Below are positions 7,550 to 14,813 of a DNA stretch of 64,000 nt, one piece after another (position 1 is the stretch's first letter; every line of letters begins with the position of its first letter). The DNA is taken from assembly GCF_023218935.1 (NCBI RefSeq), contig NZ_JAJIAL010000008.1; one strand, written 5' to 3'. Position numbers and translations under genes: made by a program. This DNA comes from Fructobacillus cardui. GTDB taxonomy: Bacteria > Bacillota > Bacilli > Lactobacillales > Lactobacillaceae. The notes beneath the pieces are model-generated. The model made no database searches, was not told the origin of the DNA, and saw nothing but the letters and a program-made list of their open reading frames with translations.

Positions 7550-9712
7550 TTACTTTGCTGATTTGTCATCAGACTTTGCATCGTCATCTTCTTCGATAGC
7601 TGAAATGACAACCTTGCCATCAACCAAGTCAGCTGACAATGCCTTCTTACCAGGGTTATCCAAGTAGAAATCAGTTACTTGATCACGAATCTGTTGCTCA
7701 ATTACTCGACGCAATGGACGAGCACCGAGGGCTTCATCATAACCATCTTCAATCAAGTGTTCCTTGACACCATCAGAAATTCGCAACGTCAAGCCCTTCT
7801 TAGCCAAGGTCTTATCCACATCCGCCAACATCAAATCGACAATTTGCTTCAAATCTTCCTTAGTCAAGGCTGAGAATTCAACCACACCGTTGAAACGGTT
7901 TAAGAATTCTGGACGGAAGAACTTAGACAACCGGTCCATTAAGTCACCCTTTTCCACATCCTTGTTACCGAATCCGGCATTTGAAGTGGCAATGACCACG
8001 GTATTCTTGAAGTTCACCACGTTTCCTTGACCATCCGTCAAGCGACCATCATCTAAGACCTGCAAGAGCAAAGTCAAGACTTGTGGGTTAGCCTTCTCAA
8101 TTTCATCCAACAAGACGATTGAGTAAGGGTTACGACGAACTTTTTCTGTCAAAGTATTGCTGTTGTCGTCATAGCCAACATAACCGGCTGTTGCACCAAT
8201 CAACTTGGACACGGCTGTTAAATCAGAATATTCTGACATATCCAAACGGATAATGGAGTCCTTCGAACCGAAGAGGTCTTGTGCTAACTGCTTTGCCAAC
8301 TCCGTCTTACCAACACCAGTTGGTCCAACGAAGAGGAACGAACCAATTGGACGGTTTCCTTCATCGAAGCCGGCACGGTTACGACGAATGGCACGGGCAA
8401 CGAGGTCGACGGCCTCATCTTGACCAATAACCTTACCAGCCAAGCGCTTGTCGATTTGCTTCAAGTGTTCGATATCTGAAGCACCCATCTGTGAAACTGG
8501 GATACCCGTCAAACGTTCAACGGCTTGAGCAACATCGTTTGGCGTTGCCTTAATCTTTTCAACGTTCTTAGCAGAATCTAACTTCTTTTGAACGTCAGCA
8601 ATTTCATTCTTAACCTTCAAAGCCTTCTCATAGTCTTCTTGACCAACAGCATCTTCTTGGTCCTTCTTCAAATTAGCTAACTTCTTTTCCAAAGAAACCT
8701 TGTCGGTTGCTGGGTTCTTAGCTGACAAATGAGCAGCCGTCATATCAATTAAATCGATGGCCTTGTCAGGCAATGACCGTTGTGGGATATACTGCACTGA
8801 GTAATCCACAGCTGCCTGCAAGACATCCTTTGGTAATTCAACGTTGTGGTGCTTCTCGTAAAGAGGAGCAATTCCTTCCAAAATCTTCAACGTATCTGCT
8901 GCTGAAGGAGCGTTGACCTTGACTTCGTTAAACCGACGAGCCAAAGCGGCGTTCTTCAAAATCGTGTTCCGGTACTCGTCTTGAGTCGTTGCACCAATCA
9001 AAGATAATTCGCCACGTGACAAGGCTGGCTTCAAAATGTCGGCCAAGCCCTTACCACCGTCTTCGCCACCGGTTGAACCAGCACCAAGAATTTGGTGGAT
9101 TTCATCGAAGAACAAGACCACGTTACCAGCGTTCTTGACTTCATCGACTAACTTTTGCACGTTTTCTTCAAAGGCACCACGGTATTGCGTACCAGCTTCC
9201 AGTGCTGAAATATCGATTGAATAAATTTGCTTGTCTTGGATAGCGGCCGGCACATCCCCGGCGGCAATGGCCTGAGCTAGGCCTTCGATGACCGCCGTCT
9301 TACCAACACCAGCATCCCCAACCAAGACAGGGTTATTCTTTGTCCGCCGGCTCAAAATTTCAGCTGTTTCTTGAATTTCCTTGTTCCGGCCGATAACTGG
9401 ATCAAGCAAGCCATCCTTGGCTTCTTGGGTCAAGTTCCGACCTAATTTTGCCAACATGCCATCTTGCTTAATTTGTCCGGGCTTTGCGGCTTGAGGGCGA
9501 CCATTACCTGCTGTCTGACCTTGTTGTGCGTCATTTGGTAACTGACCAGTTTGCCGATATTGTGCAAACTCCTCTGGCGTCACTTCCCGACCGTTAATTA
9601 GATAACGGCGGTTTTCTGAGTTTAAGCCATTCAAGTTACCCATCATACTATCAAAGATATTGTTCATATCTGAGTTAAATCCGTTGTTAAATGCATCATT
9701 TTGATTTGCCAT
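7550..9712 (-). CDS. clpL: ATP-dependent chaperone ClpL
   Basis: HSP100/Clp disaggregase with two AAA+ modules. The 720-residue protein lacks the long ClpN repeat domain of ClpC/ClpB and has the short N-terminal segment typical of ClpL (INGREVTPEEFAQYRQTGQ, residues 39-57). Walker A motifs are GDAGVGKT near residue 132 and GPTGVGKT in the second module; FFDEIH and VLLDEIEK are the Walker B motifs. A coiled-coil middle region (KKLANLKKDQEDAVG) lies between. I see no ClpP-docking tripeptide, as expected for ClpL, which works without ClpP. The start follows GAGGAAGG. No CtsR or CIRCE box is visible upstream; instead a small HTH gene lies 61 bases upstream with no terminator between, which suggests an operon. 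Confidence 0.95.
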   Translation of the reverse strand: MANQNDAFNNGFNSDMNNIFDSMMGNLNGLNSENRRYLINGREVTPEEFAQYRQTGQLPNDAQQGQTAGNGRPQAAKPGQIKQDGMLAKLGRNLTQEAKDGLLDPVIGRNKEIQETAEILSRRTKNNPVLVGDAGVGKTAVIEGLAQAIAAGDVPAAIQDKQIYSIDISALEAGTQYRGAFEENVQKLVDEVKNAGNVVLFFDEIHQILGAGSTGGEDGGKGLADILKPALSRGELSLIGATTQDEYRNTILKNAALARRFNEVKVNAPSAADTLKILEGIAPLYEKHHNVELPKDVLQAAVDYSVQYIPQRSLPDKAIDLIDMTAAHLSAKNPATDKVSLEKKLANLKKDQEDAVGQEDYEKALKVKNEIADVQKKLDSAKNVEKIKATPNDVAQAVERLTGIPVSQMGASDIEHLKQIDKRLAGKVIGQDEAVDLVARAIRRNRAGFDEGNRPIGSFLFVGPTGVGKTELAKQLAQDLFGSKDSIIRLDMSEYSDLTAVSKLIGATAGYVGYDDNSNTLTEKVRRNPYSIVLLDEIEKANPQVLTLLLQVLDDGRLTDGQGNVVNFKNTVVIATSNAGFGNKDVEKGDLMDRLSKFFRPEFLNRFNGVVEFSALTKEDLKQIVDLMLADVDKTLAKKGLTLRISDGVKEHLIEDGYDEALGARPLRRVIEQQIRDQVTDFYLDNPGKKALSADLVDGKVVISAIEEDDDAKSDDKSAK

Positions 9713-9773
9713 AAATTAATATACCTTCCTCTTTATATAAATTTACTTTCTTTTCGAAATTGGCAGTTTCATC

Positions 9774-10055
9774 TCAACCGTCGGATTTCGAATCCCGCTT
9801 ATTTTTAACAAGTGATTCTTGATCTGGATCAGGTTTCTGATAACCGTTTTCCAATTCCTTTAATACTTGCCACATTTCCATTTGCTGAGCCCGGGCTAAG
9901 GCATCTAAATCTCGTATATTTAGTGAAGTTGCTTGGCTTTGGGCCTTATTGAAAGACCGATGAATCGTCGTGTAACCATAGCCGGATTCTTTCGAAACCC
10001 GATAAATGGTTAACGACTTATCCACCAAATAAGCCTTAATGTTAAAACGTACCAT
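9774..10055 (-). CDS. Small HTH (XRE-like) regulator upstream of clpL
   Basis: A 93-residue protein if it starts at MVRFNIKAYL (10055); an in-frame ATG at 10064 would add three residues. The pattern LTIYRVSKESGYGYTTIHRSFNK (split: LTIYRVSKESGYG, then YTTIHRSFNK) resembles a Cro/CI-type helix-turn-helix, followed by LDALARAQ and a charged tail without recognisable ligand domain. Neither candidate start has a convincing Shine-Dalgarno site; both lie inside an upstream 16-codon ORF with a very strong site, so translation is probably coupled. The gene is likely co-transcribed with clpL and may regulate it, taking the role CtsR has elsewhere. That role is inference from position. Confidence 0.75.
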   Translation of the reverse strand: MVRFNIKAYLVDKSLTIYRVSKESGYGYTTIHRSFNKAQSQATSLNIRDLDALARAQQMEMWQVLKELENGYQKPDPDQESLVKNKRDSKSDG

Positions 10056-10092
10056 TCTGATCATCCCAGTTTTGATATCTCTTTTCTAACAT
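10042..10092 (-). CDS. 16-codon leader ORF overlapping the HTH gene
   Basis: Behind GGAGGAGGAAG on the minus strand, an ATG at 10092 opens a 16-codon frame (MLEKRYQNWDDQNGTF) that ends with TAA at 10042, inside the HTH gene in another frame. The start of the HTH gene lies within it, so ribosomes finishing this ORF would be placed 10-20 bases beyond the HTH start codons. It may serve as a coupling or regulatory leader; whether the peptide itself matters cannot be told. Confidence 0.55.
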   Translation of the reverse strand: MLEKRYQNWDDQNGTF

Positions 10093-10114
10093 TTTCTTCC
10101 TCCTCCACATCTAT

Positions 10115-10142
10115 TATTATAACACATATATGGTATAACACA
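10115..10142 (-). promoter_or_regulatory. Promoter with repeated TATAACACA boxes
   Basis: On the minus strand TTGTGT and TATAAT are separated by 16 bases, a good promoter for the leader ORF, HTH and clpL unit. The sequence TATAACACA occurs at 10118 and again at 10134, exactly 16 bp apart, overlapping both hexamers. This is a plausible operator for an autoregulatory HTH protein. Confidence 0.6.
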
Positions 10143-10192
10143 AGTGTGCTATATTATTTTTTTTATTTTTTGATTAAAATAGAGTAGTTGCC

Positions 10193-10219
10193 CTAGAGCC
10201 AAGCGGTTCTAGCTATAAT
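10193..10219 (+). promoter_or_regulatory. -10 box with adjacent palindrome upstream of the DUF998-like gene
   Basis: TATAAT at 10214-10219 is preceded by the imperfect palindrome CTAGAGCCAAGCGGTTCTAG (14 of 20 positions symmetric) at 10193-10212, where the promoter spacer would be. A convincing -35 box is missing, which fits a regulated promoter. Confidence 0.4.
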
Positions 10220-10265
10220 GATTCCAACAAAATAAAAAAATTTTTCCTATAAAAAGGGGTGCCGA

Positions 10266-11438
10266 ATGGCCAACCAGCGTTACGAAATCGAAATTCCAGA
10301 AGAGGCCGTCAATAATCTCGACTTAACTGACGGGGCCAAACTTGGCTTAGTTGTCAATGATGCTTCCTTAACTTTGACACCAGTTCTAACTGAAAACAAT
10401 AAACAGGAACTCTCAATCCGGCGGTTTTTGGTGCCATCATTCTTGGCAACCATCGCCTTTGCCTTTTGGATTTTATGGCAAAAAAAACCTTTAATCCCGC
10501 TCACCGGCGACAGCTCACTAGCAACAGCCGTGATTTTCTTTGGTGAAATTACTGGGATGGGTTCCTTTATCCGTCTTCACCTCAAAAATATCCGCCAAGA
10601 AAAAGACCCAATTAAGAAGAAAACCGATACGCGTCTCGCACCAACCCTGTTTTTTTCAATCGCCCTCATTCAGGCCTTTGCCATGATTGCTTTTTTCTGG
10701 GCAATTGGCTACCTCTTTCAGGCGTCAATCTTTGACCGATTGACGGCGACCATCCTCTTTTTCGTCTTTGTCAGTATCGTCAACTATTTAATGGTTTACA
10801 CCGTCACACTAATTTCCACGTCCTTTATGATGGTCCTTTTGATTATTACCATCGTCTGCGGGGTCCTAGTAGCCATGGTAACCAACTCACGGCTTTTATG
10901 GTGGCAGCATAATTTTTCTTTTTTGGGCACGGCCAAGGCCCACTTTTCCTGGACCTTTAACGCTACATTAATCATTGCCGGCATCCTCTGGGGAACTTTA
11001 ATTGACTACCTATTTGTTCCCATCCAAAAGCGTTACAAACAGCACCACCGACTGACCATTTTAAGGGTCTTTCTAACATTTGATGCCCTGTGCTTGTTGG
11101 CCATCGGTGCACTCCCAAATAATCCCGGCCTTCTCCATATCGCCCATGACACAGCGGCCAACTTGTTAATTGTTGGTACGGGTGGTCCCATGCTTTTAAT
11201 TTACTGGCTTTTGCCCAATGCCAACCGTGAATTTAAGCTCTTTTCATTAGGAACCGCCCTCAGCATGGTAGTCACCGCCTTTCTCTTCTACGGTATTCGT
11301 TACCTGTCTTTGACGGCCTTTGAAATCATTATTTTAGGCCTTGGTATTTCTTGGCTCTTGCTTTTAATGCAAAATATTCATATGCTGTACGAGACGAAGT
11401 CCCAATCGTACCAAGTCACACTCAAATCAATCGAATAA
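10266..11438 (+). CDS. DUF998-like multispanning membrane protein
   Basis: A 390-residue integral membrane protein with about ten hydrophobic segments. Residues 1-42 are soluble and look like a swapped-hairpin AbrB/MazE-type segment (YEIEIPEEAVNNLDL followed by a short strand pair). After a first membrane helix at residues 52-68 the protein continues with paired helices. The stretch HNFSFLGT near residue 218 and the later NNPGLLHIAHDTAAN resemble the DUF998 pattern, in which a conserved His follows a loop at the membrane surface. Function is unknown. AAAAGGGG lies 8 bases before the ATG. It is followed closely by rlmD, with no terminator visible, so the two may be co-transcribed. Confidence 0.7.
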   Translation: MANQRYEIEIPEEAVNNLDLTDGAKLGLVVNDASLTLTPVLTENNKQELSIRRFLVPSFLATIAFAFWILWQKKPLIPLTGDSSLATAVIFFGEITGMGSFIRLHLKNIRQEKDPIKKKTDTRLAPTLFFSIALIQAFAMIAFFWAIGYLFQASIFDRLTATILFFVFVSIVNYLMVYTVTLISTSFMMVLLIITIVCGVLVAMVTNSRLLWWQHNFSFLGTAKAHFSWTFNATLIIAGILWGTLIDYLFVPIQKRYKQHHRLTILRVFLTFDALCLLAIGALPNNPGLLHIAHDTAANLLIVGTGGPMLLIYWLLPNANREFKLFSLGTALSMVVTAFLFYGIRYLSLTAFEIIILGLGISWLLLLMQNIHMLYETKSQSYQVTLKSIE

Positions 11439-11479
11439 AATCAGAACCCGCTTTTGTACCATGAAAAGGAATGACACCT

Positions 11480-12979
11480 ATGTCAGCAGAAAAAAATAAC
11501 GCTCACCAAAAGGCCCCCAGTCGGTCAAAGAGTGCCGCTCGCGGACAGAACCAGAGTAACCGTCCCCGCCCGAACCGTTACTCAAAAAATCAGGGCAACC
11601 GCTCCAATCGCAGCCAACCCGTTGAGGTTAAAATTGGGCAAAAGTTCCCATTAACCATCAAGCGGCTCGGCATTAACGGTGAAGGAATCGGCTACTTTAA
11701 GCGCAAGATTGTCTTCATCCCCGGTGCCTTACCAGGCGAAGTCGTCACCGCTAAGGTAACTGATTTTACCGAAAAGTATATTGAGGCTAAGGTTGTCACG
11801 ATTCGCGAGGAAAGCCAGAACCGCGTCACGCCAGAAGATCCGGCTGCCGACTTGGTTGGTGGATTCGAACTCGCCCACCTTTCTTACCTTGCTCAATTAG
11901 CCTTCAAAAAGGACCTAATCGTGCAGGCCCTGGAAAAGTTCCAGCCCAAGGGCTTTGAACACTACCAAATCAATGACACGATTGGAATGGATGTTCCCTA
12001 CCACTACCGCAATAAGGCTTCTTTACCAATTCGCAAGATTAAAGGTGAGGTTAAATTAGGGCTCTACAAGCGTGGCACCCACGATATCGTGGACTTACCA
12101 ACGATCGCTACCCAAGATGAAACATCAATGGCCATCGTTCGTCAGGTCGGCCAAATCTTGTCCGATGCTTCCGTTTCCTTTTACAACGAGACCAAGAACA
12201 CCGGCCTGGTCAAGACCATCATCGTTCGTGCCAACCAAGAGGGCCAGGCCCAGTTAGTACTGGTCACAAATGTCGAGGAATTCCCCGGTCGTTTAGCGGT
12301 CATCGATGCCCTCACGGAAAAGATTCCTGCCCTGACTGGTATTTTCCAAAATATCAATTTTGGCAAAACATCGCTGATTTGGGGCGATGAGACCATCAAG
12401 CTTTGGGGTGATGACTACCTCCATGAGGAAATCTTAGGGCTCAACTTCGCCTTTTCCCCACGGGCCTTCTTACAGCTCAACCACGAGCAGATGACCAAAA
12501 CCTACGAAATCGCAATTAAGGCATTAGACCTGAACAAGGATGACACCCTGGTCGATGCCTATTCAGGCGTGGGAACGTTTGGCCTGTCGATGGCCTTCTT
12601 GGTCAAGGAAGTTCGCGGAATGGAAGTTATTCCAGAAGCTGTCGCAGATGCCCGCTTAAACGCTGAAGAAAATGGCATTGAAAACGCCTTCTATGAAGTA
12701 GGAACAGCCGAAAAGGTCTTTCCAAAGTGGGCTAAGGAAGGATTTGCACCAACTGCCGTGGTCGTCGATCCACCACGACCGGGTTTGGACGATGCTTTCA
12801 AACGAGCTTTGCTCAAAACAAAGCCTAAGAAATTAGTCTATATTTCTTGCAACCCTTCAACACTAGCCCGCGATTTAGCAGACCTCGATTCTGCCTATCA
12901 AGTAGACTTTATTCAACCAATCGACATGTTTCCTCAGACTCCCCGTTGGGAAGGCATCGTGAAGCTGTCACTGAAATAA
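11480..12979 (+). CDS. rlmD: 23S rRNA (uracil-5-)-methyltransferase, RlmD/RlmCD type
   Basis: SAM-dependent RNA methyltransferase that makes 5-methyluridine in 23S rRNA. The ATG at 11480 (MSAEKNN) is preferred because AAAAGGA lies 10 bases upstream; the ATG at 11471 is only one base from that site. The 499-residue protein has a basic N-terminal tail, a TRAM domain (near residues 55-110), and a Rossmann methyltransferase domain with DAYSGVGTFGLSM, VVDPPRPGLD and the catalytic YISCNPSTLARDL. The Cys clusters that bind an iron-sulfur centre in E. coli RlmD are not present, as usual for Gram-positive RlmCD. Confidence 0.93.
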   Translation: MSAEKNNAHQKAPSRSKSAARGQNQSNRPRPNRYSKNQGNRSNRSQPVEVKIGQKFPLTIKRLGINGEGIGYFKRKIVFIPGALPGEVVTAKVTDFTEKYIEAKVVTIREESQNRVTPEDPAADLVGGFELAHLSYLAQLAFKKDLIVQALEKFQPKGFEHYQINDTIGMDVPYHYRNKASLPIRKIKGEVKLGLYKRGTHDIVDLPTIATQDETSMAIVRQVGQILSDASVSFYNETKNTGLVKTIIVRANQEGQAQLVLVTNVEEFPGRLAVIDALTEKIPALTGIFQNINFGKTSLIWGDETIKLWGDDYLHEEILGLNFAFSPRAFLQLNHEQMTKTYEIAIKALDLNKDDTLVDAYSGVGTFGLSMAFLVKEVRGMEVIPEAVADARLNAEENGIENAFYEVGTAEKVFPKWAKEGFAPTAVVVDPPRPGLDDAFKRALLKTKPKKLVYISCNPSTLARDLADLDSAYQVDFIQPIDMFPQTPRWEGIVKLSLK

Positions 12980-12987
12980 AAAGATAG

Positions 12988-13021
12988 AAAAGAGCCGTTT
13001 TATTTAGCGACTCTTTCTTTT
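12988..13021 (+). terminator. Terminator of rlmD
   Basis: AAAGAGCCG pairs with CGACTCTTT (one mismatch) and is followed by CTTTTA. A further TATAAT at 13020-13025 probably belongs to the promoter of the next gene. Confidence 0.65.
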
Positions 13022-13069
13022 ATAATGAAAATAATGTGATTTTTATCTTTTGGAAAGGCGGATGCTGCT

Positions 13070-13780
13070 ATGTACCACCGTGATGGACGATATTTTGAAT
13101 TAAGTTGGCGGCAGGTTTACTTTTATTTTTTGCTCTCACTAACGCTCGATGCCCTTGGAAACGGGCTTTCCGTGGCAACAAACCTCGGTTCTGCTCCGTG
13201 GACTGCCGGTGCAGCCAATTTGGCCCACGTTACCGGGGTGCCGATTTCGATTTACCTGTCAGCAACGACCGTTTTGGTTGCCGTTGCAAATATCTTTTTG
13301 GCCAAAAAGTTTGTTTTCAAGCGCTTCCTCGGCAATATCACCTTCGGCCTTCTTTTTTCCTTTTTAGCCGGCTTTTTCAATACTATTTTTGTTCAGATGG
13401 GTGTTCGGACAGTTTCACTGTGGCTCCGCATCCCACTCGATCTTTTTGGTGTTGCCGTCGTTGGAGTCGCCATTTCGGTTTACCAGCGGGTTAACTTCAT
13501 CCTTCATCCGATTGATGATATGACCAACATCCTGCGCTTCTCCTACTTCCGTGGCTCCGCTCCCAAAGCACAAATTTCCAACTTTATTTTTGCCATTGGT
13601 ATTTCGCTAGCTTGTTGGGCCTATTCGGGTAGTATCGTTTCCATTAACATCGGAACGGCCGTTTCCTTCTTCTTGCAGGGACAAATTATCGCCTGGTCCG
13701 ACAACCTAGTCTTCCCTCACCTTGTCCACGGCAATATGGATTTAACCCACAAGGATATCCCAGTCCAAAACAAGGATTAA
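13070..13780 (+). CDS. YczE/YitT-type membrane protein
   Basis: A 236-residue membrane protein with five to six hydrophobic helices. The motif GNGLSVATNLGSAPWTAG near residues 27-44 matches the family pattern in which the first helix pair is followed by a conserved G-S/A-P-W. NFILHPIDDM near residue 145 is the second conserved element. Members such as YczE of Bacillus affect secondary metabolism, but the biochemical activity is not known. The start has GGAAAGGCGG upstream. TATAAT at 13020 fits a promoter of its own, and a strong bidirectional terminator follows. Confidence 0.8.
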   Translation: MYHRDGRYFELSWRQVYFYFLLSLTLDALGNGLSVATNLGSAPWTAGAANLAHVTGVPISIYLSATTVLVAVANIFLAKKFVFKRFLGNITFGLLFSFLAGFFNTIFVQMGVRTVSLWLRIPLDLFGVAVVGVAISVYQRVNFILHPIDDMTNILRFSYFRGSAPKAQISNFIFAIGISLACWAYSGSIVSINIGTAVSFFLQGQIIAWSDNLVFPHLVHGNMDLTHKDIPVQNKD

Positions 13781-13797
13781 AAATCAGTTTCAAACAC

Positions 13798-13838
13798 AAA
13801 AAGGCACCCACGTTCGAAATCGAACGCGAGTGCCTTTT
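13798..13838. terminator. Bidirectional terminator
   Basis: AAAAAGGCAC and GTGCCTTTT, with an inner CGTTCG/CGAACG stem, form a hairpin with A-rich and T-rich flanks. It serves the YczE-like gene and perhaps, from the other side, folT. Confidence 0.85.
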
Positions 13839-13921
13839 CAGTTTACTGGCACAAAACACCATAAAAAGTTGCTTTACACCGTGAGCCAATCCCGCTTTCG
13901 AATTGGGATCAACCTGATTTT

Positions 13922-14548
13922 TTATGCTTTTGTTTGAATAGAATCAGCTTGCGCCGTTTGCTTCCTCTGTGACGCAAAGAATTGTTGACCAATTTGAGTC
14001 ACAATGCGGTTATTCAAAACCAAATAAGTTAGAACCAACTGGATTGGGAAGAAAATCAATTGCTTTGGCAACCGCGCTGACAACATGGCCGAAAAGACCG
14101 ACCATGAATGTTGTGGTGAATACATGACCATCAAGGCGAAGGTATTCACTAAAAAGTTAACCACAAAGGTAATCAGCAAAACGGCCACCAGGATTTTACC
14201 CCAGTGAACGGTTTTTGTCAGCGGCTGTTGGTAGAAGAACCCGCCATAAATAATTCCAGCTAACATAACGCCAAAGGCCATAATCGGCGACCAGGCGCCA
14301 TGGGCAACAAAAAAGGTCACGTTAACGAAGTCGAGTAAGACCATCACCAGCATCGTCCAGATTGGACCGAAGAACCGCCCCATCAGAGACGATGCCAAAA
14401 AGACAAAGGAAATCTTGATGGTTGGTGTCAGCATGACCGAAAACTTACCGATAACCAACGACAGGGCCATTAAGACCGCTAGCAAAACGAGCTGCTGGAT
14501 CGACAAAGAAGACAGCCCCCATTTCTTGAAAACTGTGTGCTTGTTCAT
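13922..14548 (-). CDS. folT: Folate ECF transporter S component FolT
   Basis: Substrate-binding membrane subunit of an energy-coupling-factor transporter for folate. The start at 14548 (MNKHTVFKKW) gives 208 residues and sits 9 bases after AGGAGG; a frame extending to 14608 would run into the riboswitch. Six hydrophobic helices are visible, with the S-component pattern LVLLAVLMALSLVIGKF in helix 1 and FVFLASSLMGRFFGP. The specificity call rests on the THF riboswitch upstream together with family resemblance. The shared EcfA/A'/T module is not in this window and must lie elsewhere. Two PurR-box-like sequences flank its promoter. Confidence 0.9.
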   Translation of the reverse strand: MNKHTVFKKWGLSSLSIQQLVLLAVLMALSLVIGKFSVMLTPTIKISFVFLASSLMGRFFGPIWTMLVMVLLDFVNVTFFVAHGAWSPIMAFGVMLAGIIYGGFFYQQPLTKTVHWGKILVAVLLITFVVNFLVNTFALMVMYSPQHSWSVFSAMLSARLPKQLIFFPIQLVLTYLVLNNRIVTQIGQQFFASQRKQTAQADSIQTKA

Positions 14549-14577
14549 ATTCTTGAACCTCCTAAAGGAGCGTTCAC
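14549..14577 (-). promoter_or_regulatory. Shine-Dalgarno hairpin of folT
   Basis: On the minus strand GAACGCTCCTTTAGGAGGTTC folds (GAAC-CTCCT against AGGAG-GTTC) so that AGGAGG is hidden. It follows the THF aptamer directly and would be the translational expression platform. Confidence 0.7.
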
Positions 14578-14579
14578 CG

Positions 14580-14672
14580 GGTTGGTGAATGCGAAACCTG
14601 TACCGCACATAAATGTTTCGTCAGTGGCTCACATTCCGTTTCCACTGCACTTAACGCACGGGTTCCTACCCC
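14580..14672 (-). promoter_or_regulatory. Tetrahydrofolate (THF) riboswitch
   Basis: On the minus strand the conserved THF-aptamer elements appear in order: GCGTTAAGTG, a hairpin CAGTGG/CCACTG, ACGAAA, GTGCGGT and GGTTTCGCATTCACC, closed by GGGT(A/T)GG ends. Family knowledge: folT is the commonest gene behind this switch in Lactobacillales. Binding of reduced folate would reduce FolT synthesis. Confidence 0.9.
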
Positions 14673-14720
14673 ATATTTATTTTTTGCCAACTATCGTTTC
14701 GTTCAAAGATATTTAACTTT

Positions 14721-14769
14721 AAATAAAACGAACATTTGACGGTATCTATTATATCACGTTCGTTTATTT
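14721..14769 (-). promoter_or_regulatory. folT promoter with two inverted PurR-box-like sites
   Basis: A minus-strand TATAAT (14748-14753) lies between AAATAAAACGAAC (14721-14733) and GTTCGTTTATTT (14758-14769). Each arm matches the Gram-positive PurBox (AT-rich run followed by CGAAC). The cores are 24 bases apart, longer than the B. subtilis arrangement, so PurR control is a hypothesis. Confidence 0.5.
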
Positions 14770-14779
14770 TAAGCCAAAG

Positions 14780-14811
14780 AAAAATGCCACCATCGCGATG
14801 GCGGCATTTTT
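14780..14811. terminator. Intrinsic terminator of prfC
   Basis: AAAAATGCCACCATCG and CGATGGCGGCATTTTT form a near-perfect 16-bp inverted repeat directly after the prfC stop. The flanks allow termination in both directions. Confidence 0.9.
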
Positions 14812-14813
14812 AC

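Noticed and set aside
13840..13921. Terminator for folT in the gap to the YczE-like gene
   Set aside because: Only a 5-bp CCAAT/ATTGG pairing with no T run is visible; the bidirectional hairpin at 13798 is the better candidate.
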